Shown: positions 1 through 5,237 of the stretch, piece after piece
Layout: the number at the start of each line of letters is the position of its first letter
Position numbering within the stretch: position 1 is the stretch's first letter
IMG/VR virus record: IMGVR_UViG_3300023184_000428
Span: 1-28,069 of that record
From: a virus
Reading direction: 5' to 3' (one strand)
Length of the DNA stretch: 28,069 nucleotides
Translations under genes and position numbers: made by a program
The notes under the pieces: model-generated
Told to the model about the DNA's origin: nothing
Database searches by the model: none
The model's input: only the letters and a program-made list of their open reading frames with translations

Positions 1-143
1 CACCAAGACTCACCAGGCAGATCACGGTCGATAGCTTCGCGATTCTTGCGCCAATCGTTTTCAAGGTTTTGTGTCCGCTTTTCTTTCCAACCTGGAATGA
101 TGCGAAACACTGCTGCGATGATCTCAAGGATTGCACGCAGCAC
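1..143 (-). CDS. Small hypothetical protein, C-terminus beyond window edge
   Basis: An open frame runs from a GTG at 143 to the left edge with no stop, so the gene is partial. The visible 47 residues begin with a hydrophobic, amphipathic segment (LRAILEIIAAVFRIIPGW) and continue as a strongly charged, helical stretch rich in Lys, Arg, Glu and Asp. That arrangement, a short membrane-associated helix followed by a charged tail, directly downstream of a holin-like gene, would suit an accessory lysis or membrane protein, but this is inference. No clear ribosome binding site precedes the GTG. The frame is the same as that of the holin-like gene just upstream, with a TAA and two codons between them. 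I do not recognise a family. Confidence 0.5.
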   Translation of the reverse strand, partial: MLRAILEIIAAVFRIIPGWKEKRTQNLENDWRKNREAIDRDLPGESW

Positions 144-149
144 AAAAGA

Positions 150-320
150 TTATTTAATATTCAGTCCGACTGTCTTGAGGAAGTTTACGATCTTTTCCAA
201 GATCGAATCATCCGCTGGGGTCGGTGTGAGTTTAACAATGATGCGAGCTGCGAGAACGATGCCACCAACAGCGGCTACGATCTCTTGCCAATTTGAAGTA
301 ATCCAATTCCAAATATTCAT
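150..320 (-). CDS. Small holin-like membrane protein, 56 aa
   Basis: A 56-residue frame starts at an ATG preceded at the right distance by a strong GGAGG site that overlaps the end of the large terminase gene. Residues about 11-30 (QEIVAAVGGIVLAARIIVKL) form one hydrophobic helix; the rest is a short polar N-terminus with three tryptophans and a charged amphipathic C-terminus. Small single-span proteins next to terminase genes in phages are often holins or holin-like pore formers, so a role in lysis is possible. No endolysin lies beside it in this window. The call rests on size, topology and position, not on a recognised family. The good ribosome binding site makes it very likely to be expressed. 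Confidence 0.6.
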   Translation of the reverse strand: MNIWNWITSNWQEIVAAVGGIVLAARIIVKLTPTPADDSILEKIVNFLKTVGLNIK

Positions 321-325
321 AGTGT

Positions 326-1750
326 TTATCCTCCTGCGTCAAATCCAGCCATTACGGGGTCATGCAACTCCATCATGGCTTGAAGTGATTTCCAAGTTGG
401 ACGTTCCACGGGGAAAGTCAAGTCCCACTTGACATTACCACTAGAAAGGCATAACGCCAACGCATCGGCTCTGTCGGGTGAGGCTATGCCTCTGGCACGC
501 ATCGAGTCCTTAGACTCCACGCCAAGCTTGCCCTTGCTGTTGGTGATCGTGCGCCTGCAAGTTAACTGCGCTGTTAGATCCTCATCCTCTGGCAATATAA
601 TCTCAGCATCCTCAATCTTCTTGGCCATGCCAAACCACATCTCAGCAGACCGATTGGTGTACGCATCGTTGTCGTAGGCCGCAGAGCCAAAGTTAACTCG
701 GTTGACCTCCCAGCCAGCTTCAGCCAGTGCGTCGCACATCACCATGCCTAGCCCGCTTGCGTCAGCGTAGATGTTGCTGGCCTCTAACCCAGCCTTCTTA
801 AACTCGACTATAAATCTACCCACAGCAGACATCGTATCCCTTTCACGCCATGCGATCATTGGCAGGATCTTGTTGCCGTCACTTATGCAAAGCACGTTCT
901 GATCCCCGCCCGCAGCAAAGTCTACGCCTGCCATGCGTGTACCTGGCTTAAATCGTGGCGGCGTGTTGTGGCAGTTTTGTAGCTGGGTAAGGCTGATAAC
1001 CAAGCTTTCTGCGCCTATGTCAACAAACTCGCCGTAGATCATGGATCGGGTCAGCGGGTGCTTCTCGCCGTAACGCTGGGTTACTTCCTCAATCTGGGCT
1101 GGCGTGATGTGGGGGCAGTCAAAGGCTGTGACAGCGTGCTTTGACCACATACTGGCTTCCTTGGTGAATGCTCGATAGAACGCGCCACTAGAGCCGCCTG
1201 GGCTGGATGCGATTAGCAGGCGGGTTGGCTGACATCGGCTGATGGCCTCAAACAGGGGGTCGGCTACGGTCTTGGCTTCGTCAACCACCATCAGCAATGG
1301 ATGGCATTCGTGATCCTCAGCGTGCCAGCCTTCAGCACGCCCTGGGTCAGTCGCTGAATAGCCGATAATGCGTGATGTGTTGCCGTTGGGGTGGAGGTAG
1401 CGGATCTCGCCAGATGTCACCTCCCACGCGCCACCAAGCTTGGCAATGTGATTGCGCAGGCTAGGCCAGAGTTGGCTTTCGACTTGGCGGAATACGCCCG
1501 CTGTGGTTACGGCAATAGAACGCTGGTAAACGAGCGCGTGCCATATCAAAATAGCCGAAATGACGGTGCTGGTCTTGCCAGAGCCGTTGGCTGCACGCAG
1601 GGCTACGCGACAGTCCTTAGCCTCTAAATCACGCAGTACCTTGCGTTGCCAGTCATAAAGATTGATGCCAAGGACGTTAGATGCGAATGCGGCTGGTTTG
1701 GCAAGGTCTTCTAGTATCTCTTCTTGACTGCGTTTTGGAGGCTTTGGCAT
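326..1750 (-). CDS. terL: Terminase large subunit (TerL), ATPase and nuclease
   Basis: The motor that pumps DNA into the prohead and cuts it. The 474 residues show the two expected domains. The N-terminal ATPase has a Walker A motif AANGSGKT at 53-60, a Walker B strand LLMVVDEA at 152-159 with D157 and catalytic-type E158, and a coupling motif LLIASSPGG near 178-186. The C-terminal RNase H-like nuclease has its metal-binding acids in GVDFAAGGD (D277), YADASG (D330) and SPDRAD (D426, D429). Length is normal for the family. The start at MPKPPK gives a natural N-terminus. The small subunit gene lies 61 bases upstream and a holin-like gene follows 5 bases downstream. All key motifs are intact, so the protein should be active. 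The terminase type (cos or pac) cannot be told from the sequence alone. Confidence 0.97.
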   Translation of the reverse strand: MPKPPKRSQEEILEDLAKPAAFASNVLGINLYDWQRKVLRDLEAKDCRVALRAANGSGKTSTVISAILIWHALVYQRSIAVTTAGVFRQVESQLWPSLRNHIAKLGGAWEVTSGEIRYLHPNGNTSRIIGYSATDPGRAEGWHAEDHECHPLLMVVDEAKTVADPLFEAISRCQPTRLLIASSPGGSSGAFYRAFTKEASMWSKHAVTAFDCPHITPAQIEEVTQRYGEKHPLTRSMIYGEFVDIGAESLVISLTQLQNCHNTPPRFKPGTRMAGVDFAAGGDQNVLCISDGNKILPMIAWRERDTMSAVGRFIVEFKKAGLEASNIYADASGLGMVMCDALAEAGWEVNRVNFGSAAYDNDAYTNRSAEMWFGMAKKIEDAEIILPEDEDLTAQLTCRRTITNSKGKLGVESKDSMRARGIASPDRADALALCLSSGNVKWDLTFPVERPTWKSLQAMMELHDPVMAGFDAGG

Positions 1751-1794
1751 AGGTGATGTTTAAGACCTCTTTTTGTTTTGAGCCACAATAATTT

Positions 1795-1841
1795 GGGGGG
1801 GTATATGCGTATTAAACGGGGGCTGGGGGGCTGGCAGGGGG
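1795..1841 (+). other. G-rich tracts with quadruplex potential at the terS-terL junction
   Basis: The plus strand carries runs of seven G (1795-1801), five G (1818-1822), six G (1825-1830) and five G (1837-1841), the last three separated by CT or CTGGCA. They span the gap between the two terminase genes and the Pro-rich last codons of the small subunit. Runs of this kind can fold as a G-quadruplex on the plus DNA strand; the mRNA of these genes would be C-rich. A role as a packaging recognition site is possible because such sites often lie in or near small-terminase genes, but nothing here proves it. Confidence 0.35.
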
Positions 1842-2504
1842 CGTGGTGGTAGGTGGATACTTGGCGAGGGATTCTGCTCTAGGTTTGCGAAGTTTCATTC
1901 GCTTGTGACGAGGCTTAGGAGTTTTTGGTAGTGCATCTTGTTGTTGCTCAACAACGTTGCTCTTGTTGATACAATACTTATTATTCGACAAATGGTTTTC
2001 TGGTTTGGTAGCAACTGGTTGAATATCAATGTAGTTATGACTGCTTTCAATTTGTCGCTTTTCAGGACTCGCTGTGATTTGCTTCCTACCCCTTATCCCC
2101 GCCAGCAACTGCGCAAGATTCCCGCCTAGGTTATGGGTATGATCTTGCGTAACTTGCAGGCGGGCAGAGGGTTGTGCATAGCCGTGGGTTCGCTCTAAAA
2201 TCCATGCACGCGCCTGCCAACTCTTTTCCCCTGCTAGTTCCACGCTGCGAAGCAGTCCCATCTCATGTTCACGCCTAGCCTTTTTTATCAGCCGACCAAA
2301 GTCTTGACGCTTAGTCACCCATCCTTGCGCCGTACCTGGATTGATCCCCACATACTCTGCTGCCCGTTCAAGCGTGAATCCAGAGCGTACCGCATCTATT
2401 ATCTTCGCGCCTAGTTTTTCATCATACTGCGTCGGCCTACCATTCTTTGCCTTTTCGATAGGCAGTTCAATCGGCGCGGATGGAGTCCCGCATTGTGCAT
2501 CCAT
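1812..2504 (-). CDS. terS: Terminase small subunit-like DNA-binding protein
   Basis: Probably recognises phage DNA and loads the large terminase. With the ATG at 2504 the protein has 230 residues. Residues about 20-110 match the usual pattern of small terminases: a GRPTQYDEK entry, a helix-turn-helix at about 42-66 (TLERAAEYVGINPGTAQGW), then a helical stretch ending SWQARAWILER. The C-terminal half is low complexity, with Asn/Gln-rich and basic segments and a Thr/Pro/Ala-rich tail. A GTG six codons upstream would add MVEVKL; the ATG was preferred because a weak AGAAG lies at suitable spacing. It is divergent from the plus-strand early genes and directly upstream of the large subunit, the standard order. 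Generic phage HTH protein is the only alternative. Confidence 0.8.
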   Translation of the reverse strand: MDAQCGTPSAPIELPIEKAKNGRPTQYDEKLGAKIIDAVRSGFTLERAAEYVGINPGTAQGWVTKRQDFGRLIKKARREHEMGLLRSVELAGEKSWQARAWILERTHGYAQPSARLQVTQDHTHNLGGNLAQLLAGIRGRKQITASPEKRQIESSHNYIDIQPVATKPENHLSNNKYCINKSNVVEQQQDALPKTPKPRHKRMKLRKPRAESLAKYPPTTTPPASPPAPV

Positions 2505-2547
2505 AAGTTTTACTTCTACCACACTTTGACTGAAATAAAAACTATTG

Positions 2548-2572
2548 ACCTATGCAAGCGGATGGCATAGGT
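2548..2572. promoter_or_regulatory. 8-bp inverted repeat, possible operator in divergent region
   Basis: ACCTATGC (2548-2555) and GCATAGGT (2565-2572) are perfect inverted arms separated by 9 bases, in the 134-base region between the divergent small-terminase gene and the first plus-strand gene. TTGAC-like hexamers lie at 2526 and 2545, so a plus-strand promoter probably overlaps or abuts the repeat, but no convincing -10 box was found. The symmetry fits a dimeric repressor site; an RNA hairpin in the early leader is the alternative. No repressor gene is recognised in the window. Confidence 0.45.
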
Positions 2573-2585
2573 TGCCACTTGTCGA

Positions 2586-2608
2586 GGGAGAATCCGCTAG
2601 GAACTCCC
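2586..2608 (+). promoter_or_regulatory. Leader hairpin before the first plus-strand gene
   Basis: GGGAG (2586-2590) pairs with CTCCC (2604-2608), and inside this TCC pairs with GGA around a GCTA loop. The stem sits 30 bases before the ATG at 2639 and is followed by an A-rich stretch and the ribosome binding site AAGGAG. No U-tract follows, so it is not a standard terminator; it may stabilise or process the early mRNA. Confidence 0.4.
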
Positions 2609-2638
2609 AAGGCATAAAAGAAAATAAGGAGACACACC

Positions 2639-3157
2639 ATGACAACAGCAACGATAGAAAACGACACAAGGAAAGAAAAGGCAGAAGCACGAAAAGCAAT
2701 CCGTGAGGCGGTTAAGTTTCAGAATAGGGTTGAGGAAGTAAAGGCACAGCCAAGGCTAGAATCCCTCACCATCACAATCGAGTGGAAGAAAAGCAGAATG
2801 TGGGGGATGAATCCTCACGCTACTGGTGAGGCGAGAACTACGGATGGAATGAGATTAGTTGGCACGGCAACGGCAAGCGGTTGCGGATATTGCAAACGCT
2901 CTACCGTCATCGCTGACCTGTTCAACCAATTCCTACGGCGCAAGCTGTACGATTCCGAAGTATTGGCACGGATCGCAATCAAAAAACCCTATGGAATGTC
3001 ATTCCCAAAAGACGGCCAAAAATGGCTAGCTTGTTTTGATGGTGGGATTGGCGAAGGCTGCTATCGCCAAATATCGGAAGCAATCGGCGGGACTTGGGAA
3101 TGCGTGGCGCACACAGACAGCGTTGAGGTTTACCAATACAAGGAAATCAAAAAATGA
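2639..3157 (+). CDS. Conserved phage protein of unknown function, 172 aa
   Basis: First gene of the plus-strand, probably early, cluster. It starts at an ATG with AAGGAG upstream at good spacing. The N-terminal 40 residues are a highly charged helix. From about residue 43 the protein has a beta-rich pattern (LTITIEWKKSRMWGMNPHA), followed by a Gly/Cys turn (ASGCGYCKRST) and a helix with FNQFLRRKLY. The signature IEWKKSR-x-WG-xNP is one I associate with a family of small phage and mobile-element proteins of unknown function. No enzyme motif or membrane segment is seen. Its stop overlaps the start of the next gene (ATGA), which implies coupled translation. Early regulatory or host-takeover function is possible but unproven. 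Confidence 0.75.
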   Translation: MTTATIENDTRKEKAEARKAIREAVKFQNRVEEVKAQPRLESLTITIEWKKSRMWGMNPHATGEARTTDGMRLVGTATASGCGYCKRSTVIADLFNQFLRRKLYDSEVLARIAIKKPYGMSFPKDGQKWLACFDGGIGEGCYRQISEAIGGTWECVAHTDSVEVYQYKEIKK

Positions 3158-3291
3158 CATCCTACGCCGTCTACAACTCATGCGGTCAATTCTTCGCGAG
3201 GTTCACTTCCTACGCTCGCGCCCTACGTTGGGCGCAGCGGGAGGGAATGGAATGGAGCGCGATAATAAGAAAAGAAAGAGAGACACTATGA
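3154..3291 (+). CDS. Small hypothetical protein, 45 aa
   Basis: The ATG overlaps the previous stop (ATGA) and its own TGA overlaps the next ATG, so the frame is bounded by translational coupling on both sides. The 45 residues include SYAVYNSCGQFFARFTSY and then a basic, Trp-containing helix ending RKERETL. The coding sequence also contains the AGAGAG stretch that serves as ribosome binding site for the next gene. No family recognised. Support comes from the exact packing between two other genes rather than from homology. Confidence 0.6.
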   Translation: MTSYAVYNSCGQFFARFTSYARALRWAQREGMEWSAIIRKERETL

Positions 3292-3461
3292 CAATAACTC
3301 AAAGGAATGCAATTAAGTGCGCTTATCTTGACCTGATAGGCTCAAAACAAGCAAAAGAGCAATGCGATATTCATGCACACGATTGGAATGCACACGAGTC
3401 CACGATTGAGGAACTTGAGCAAGCCTTTAAGTTTCTAGTTGGGGAAAGTGAGTTGAGATGA
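3288..3461 (+). CDS. Small hypothetical protein, 57 aa
   Basis: The ATG at 3288 follows AAGAAAGAGAG and overlaps the stop of the gene before it. A longer frame from 3036 exists but would run through the two upstream genes in another frame, so the short start is preferred. The protein is mostly helical and acidic, with HAHDWNAHESTIEELEQAF in its second half; His and Asp are unusually frequent (HAHDWNAH). The pattern AI-x-CA-x-LDLIG followed by HDW-x-AH-x-TIEELE looks like a small phage protein type I have seen annotated only as hypothetical. It overlaps the next gene by ATGA. Function unknown. Confidence 0.65.
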   Translation: MTITQRNAIKCAYLDLIGSKQAKEQCDIHAHDWNAHESTIEELEQAFKFLVGESELR

Positions 3462-3547
3462 ACTGCCCGCAAGTTTACGCGCTAGGGCTACTCCACGGCG
3501 GACTCCTATTGGGATTCGTCTGGCTAGTCTGGCCGAAACGGAAATAG
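3458..3547 (+). CDS. Very short membrane protein, 29 aa
   Basis: A 29-codon frame begins at an ATGA overlap with the previous stop and ends at TAG. Residues about 7-25 (YALGLLHGGLLLGFVWLVW) form one clean hydrophobic span followed by PKRK, the positive-inside pattern of a single-pass inner-membrane peptide. It is too short for normal gene callers. The coupling overlap and the membrane signature argue that it is real. Small early phage membrane peptides often modulate host envelope functions, but no target can be inferred. Confidence 0.55.
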   Translation: MNCPQVYALGLLHGGLLLGFVWLVWPKRK

Positions 3548-3552
3548 TTTTC

Positions 3553-3619
3553 CCTCGTCTCTCCTCGTCACTGAGGGGAGGAGAGGTCAAACCCTATCGG
3601 GATGGCCTAACAAACAGAA
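3553..3619 (+). ncRNA. Paired-hairpin RNA element, copy 1
   Basis: A 14-position stem (3553-3566 with 3573-3586, one mismatch, two G-U pairs) closes a GTCACT loop, and is followed by a small hairpin CCC-TATC-GGG (3592-3601) and the sequence CCTAACAAAC. It starts six bases after the upstream stop codon and ends shortly before the A-rich ribosome binding region of the gene at 3640. Copy 2 at 4152-4220 has the same order, loop type and end sequence with base changes in the stem. No U-tract follows, so simple termination is unlikely; RNase III processing, mRNA stabilisation or translation control are candidates. Confidence 0.5.
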
Positions 3620-3639
3620 AAGAAAGGAACACGGAATAT

Positions 3640-3867
3640 ATGAAGAAGAAAGAGCAAGTTGGAAAAAGAAAATATAAGGTTGAGTATAAACAAACGGAGA
3701 CATTTATTGTGGATGTCTATGCAAAAAGCGAAGAACAAGCCAAGGAACTAGCATCAAAAAGATTTGACGCTGGCGATTGTCACGAGGTCGGAGATTGCGA
3801 GGTTGAATTGAGTTGCGTTTATGATGTCACCAATACTGACGATCCGTTTTATCCTCAACAAAGATAA
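3640..3867 (+). CDS. Small hypothetical protein, possibly DpnD/PcfM-like, 75 aa
   Basis: Starts at an ATG with AAAGGAA upstream. After a basic N-terminus it shows a beta-strand, helix, beta-strand pattern: YKVEYKQTETFIVDVYAKSE, then EEQAKELASKRF, then EVELSCVYDV. The arrangement of a strand ending in V-x-A followed by SEEQAKELA resembles the small DpnD/PcfM-like fold found in phages and plasmids, but the match is by pattern only. Two cysteines flank EVGDCEVELSC. The gene lies between the two paired-hairpin RNA elements, 11 bases before the next gene. Function unknown. Confidence 0.65.
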   Translation: MKKKEQVGKRKYKVEYKQTETFIVDVYAKSEEQAKELASKRFDAGDCHEVGDCEVELSCVYDVTNTDDPFYPQQR

Positions 3868-3878
3868 GGCGCAAAAAT

Positions 3879-4145
3879 ATGTATACACTTGAAATGCTGA
3901 GAGGAAAAGAATACTTGGGAAAATATGATTACTCAAACTCATGGTGCGAAGAATCAGACAAAATCCCAAGCGTGAAAGAGGCAGACAAAATGATGAAAGC
4001 CGAGCTGGACTATCGGGAGTCACCAAACTTGCGGGACGTTGTTCTGAATGTTTGGATGGCTGATGGTGATGAGTGGAGATCCAGAAAAGTGAAAAGCTTT
4101 TGCAAGTTTGTTGAAGATCCAAAAGCAACTTACGCAACAAGCTAA
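3879..4145 (+). CDS. Hypothetical protein, 88 aa
   Basis: The frame begins 11 bases after the previous stop. AAGATAAGG in the upstream gene's end may serve as a weak ribosome binding site. The protein is acidic and soluble, with a Tyr/Trp-rich start (MYTLEMLRGKEYLGKYDYSNSW), a helix around KEADKMMKAELDY and a basic C-terminal strand. There is no recognisable domain, signal peptide or membrane segment. The second paired-hairpin RNA element begins within ten bases of its stop. Its setting among small plus-strand genes suggests an early accessory role; nothing more can be said. Confidence 0.6.
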   Translation: MYTLEMLRGKEYLGKYDYSNSWCEESDKIPSVKEADKMMKAELDYRESPNLRDVVLNVWMADGDEWRSRKVKSFCKFVEDPKATYATS

Positions 4146-4151
4146 AGTCTC

Positions 4152-4220
4152 TCCTCGTTTCCCCTCGTCAATGAGGGGAACGGAGGATGGATTTGGGCTT
4201 TCGCCTGGACATCCTAACAA
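4152..4220 (+). ncRNA. Paired-hairpin RNA element, copy 2
   Basis: TTCCCCTC (4159-4166) pairs with GAGGGGAA (4173-4180) around the loop GTCAAT, and after small bulges CTCC and CG pair further out with CG and GGAG to 4187. A second small hairpin, GGGC-TTTC-GCCT (4195-4206), is followed by CCTAACAAAC. Order, spacing after the upstream stop codon, loop and 3' boundary match copy 1 at 3553-3619, while several stem pairs differ. The end of the element runs straight into the first AAACGG repeat (4219-4232). Likely a conserved regulatory or processing structure of the early transcript. Confidence 0.5.
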
Positions 4221-4269
4221 ACGGCAGCGCAGCGATGCGCGAATGAAAGAAAGAAAAGAGGATATGAAA

Positions 4270-4473
4270 ATGAAAGTTAAAGTATTGAAAGATGAGTATT
4301 GGAAAGATTGTGTCTCTATTTTTGGACATATAAAAGGAATTGGGCAGTGGATTCCTTATGGCTTAGTTGACGGCGCGGAACTTGTGCCAAGTAGTAGGAC
4401 GGATGGATTGGAAAACATTATCTTAACGAACGGGATGAGGGCTAGGGTTCAAAGTATTGATCTTGAATACTAG
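4270..4473 (+). CDS. Small hypothetical protein, 67 aa
   Basis: A longer frame starts at 4108, but that part overlaps the upstream gene and the hairpin element. The ATG at 4270 lies eight bases after AGAGG and is preferred; an ATG at 4264 (adding MK) is nearly as good. The protein is small and compact, with a basic strand (MKVKVLKDEYW), a Gly/Ile/Trp middle (GHIKGIGQWIPYGLVDGAEL) and a final strand RARVQSIDLEY, suggesting an all-beta or SH3-like fold. No family is recognised. A new repeat-rich segment follows its stop. Confidence 0.6.
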   Translation: MKVKVLKDEYWKDCVSIFGHIKGIGQWIPYGLVDGAELVPSSRTDGLENIILTNGMRARVQSIDLEY

Positions 4474-4570
4474 GATCACGGCGCACTCAGTTCGCGCTTG
4501 CCTATAAACGGCAGCGCAGGCATTCCGTCTTTACAAACGGCAGCACAGCCTATAAGGACAACATAAAAAT

Positions 4571-4744
4571 ATGACAGAAGAAGAAATTATTAAGGCTTAC
4601 CTTTCGCGACTAGGTAAGAAAGGCGGGAGCGTCAAAGGATCTTGCAAGGCTCGCAAGCTTTCGCGGGAGCATTATGCCAAGGTTGGCAAGTCTCAGCGGG
4701 AGCGTTGGGATAAGTTTCGGCGGGAGCGTCAAACGGTAGCGTAG
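4571..4744 (+). CDS. Small basic protein, 57 aa, repeat-rich
   Basis: The ATG follows an A-rich leader containing AAGGACAAC. The protein is strongly basic: MTEEEIIKAYLSRLGKKGG, then SREHYAKVGKSQRERWDKF and an Arg-rich end. Its GKKGG and KLSREHYAKVGK-x-x-x-x-RW layout resembles the short Lys/Arg-rich GG-x-x-A-K-L-S-x-E small phage proteins thought to bind nucleic acid. The codons of its RER triplets coincide with the GCGGGAGCG repeat, and the stop lies within an AAACGG repeat copy, so the gene and the repeat family have grown into each other. Last gene on the plus strand before the convergent gap. Confidence 0.6.
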   Translation: MTEEEIIKAYLSRLGKKGGSVKGSCKARKLSREHYAKVGKSQRERWDKFRRERQTVA

Positions 4745-4779
4745 GCATCCAAACGGTAGCGTAGCCTTTCGCGGGAGCG

Positions 4780-4820
4780 ATAGCCCTATAATGGGTGTGT
4801 AGAATAGCCCTATAAGGGGC
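4780..4820. terminator. Duplicated hairpin in convergent gap, possible bidirectional terminator
   Basis: ATAGCCCTATAATGGG (4780-4795) and ATAGCCCTATAAGGGG (4804-4819) are a direct duplication with one mismatch. Each can form a short hairpin: CCC-TATAAT-GGG at 4784-4795 and GCCC-TATAAG-GGGC at 4807-4820. They lie between the last plus-strand gene and the last gene of the long minus-strand operon, where termination in both directions is expected. No T-run follows on either strand and the stems are short, so the call is weak. Confidence 0.35.
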
Positions 4821-4834
4821 GTATAAACGGCAGT

Positions 4835-4999
4835 CTAGCGTCCGATTCGGCAACAGCAGGCTTTGTTTCCTAGCTCCTCAACCCTAAATTTGACCACTGG
4901 AAGGTCTGGAGCATCAGATCGTGCTGCAAGACGCTTTCTAGGGGCATCCTTGAGCGATTGCGTGGCATTGTGGCGTGTTTTTTTGGCTACCTTTGGCAT
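4835..4999 (-). CDS. Small basic hypothetical protein, 54 aa
   Basis: The ATG is one base after the preceding gene's TAA. The product is basic in its first half (MPKVAKKTRHNATQSLKD, then APRKRLAARS) and ends with a strand PVVKFRVEELG and three consecutive cysteines (ACCCRIGR). The tight spacing, the lack of competing frames and the continuation of the operon support it. The last codons overlap a copy of the AAACGG repeat. It is the most distal gene of the long minus-strand operon. The three-cysteine run is unusual for a cytoplasmic protein of this size. No family recognised. Confidence 0.5.
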   Translation of the reverse strand: MPKVAKKTRHNATQSLKDAPRKRLAARSDAPDLPVVKFRVEELGNKACCCRIGR

Positions 5000-5000
5000 A

Positions 5001-5237
5001 TTACCAGTTCTTGCACGACCAGTACCGTGCTGTTAGCTTGCTGGGAGGGTTGCTGTCACACCCGTGCCTAGCTCTGAAGCTACGCCTGCGGGCTGGATTG
5101 CTCTTTTTGATGGTCATCTTGGGATCGCCATAGCGGATTGTCTTGCTCTCACCACCCTTGCAAGCCCTGACTACGAACTTTTTTGGTCCTCCAGGGGTGC
5201 GCCTTGGGCTGTTACATGGTAAATCTTGTGTACTCAT
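5001..5237 (-). CDS. Conserved phage protein of the RKSFRARH / YWSC-type family, 78 aa
   Basis: The protein carries a highly recognisable pattern common in environmental phages: FVVRACKGGESKTIRYGDP, MTIKKSNPARRRSFRARHGC, then SKLTARYWSCKNW at the C-terminus. The family is widespread in marine and freshwater phage genomes but I know no established function. It is basic, with conserved Cys at about residues 25, 59 and 75 that could bind metal. The ATG overlaps the stop of the upstream gene (ATGA). Length fits the family. Conservation suggests a virion or DNA-associated role; this remains inference. Confidence 0.8.
   Translation of the reverse strand: MSTQDLPCNSPRRTPGGPKKFVVRACKGGESKTIRYGDPKMTIKKSNPARRRSFRARHGCDSNPPSKLTARYWSCKNW

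Larger units (their letters stand above)
4219..4838 (+). repeat. Dispersed AAACGGYAGCGYAG repeat family with GCGGGAGCG repeats
   Basis: Six copies of a 14-base motif close to AAACGGYAGCGYAG occur at 4219-4232, 4506-4519, 4535-4548, 4731-4744, 4751-4764 and 4825-4838, often followed by GC or CC. Five copies of GCGGGAGC(G) lie at 4623-4631, 4663-4670, 4696-4704, 4720-4728 and 4771-4779, and the two motifs share a core resembling CGGNAGCGNAG. All copies are in the same orientation and cluster at the downstream end of the plus-strand genes; some fall inside the 57-residue gene at 4571. They may be iterons, processing signals or the trace of a local repeat expansion. Confidence 0.6.

Noticed and set aside
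3036-3461. Long version (141 codons) of the plus-strand gene starting at 3036
   Set aside because: Would overlap two upstream genes in another frame; the ATG at 3288 has a ribosome site and an exact stop-start overlap.
3553-3586. Hairpin as an intrinsic terminator
   Set aside because: Strong stem but no U-tract after it, and the next gene on the same strand follows closely; kept as an RNA element instead.
3754-4140. Minus-strand frame of 128 codons
   Set aside because: Opposite two plus-strand genes with better start signals; low-complexity composition and no recognisable feature.
4632-4853. Minus-strand frame of 73 codons with APAET-type repeats
   Set aside because: Antisense reading of the GCGGGAGCG and AAACGG repeats and of the small basic plus-strand gene; no support of its own.
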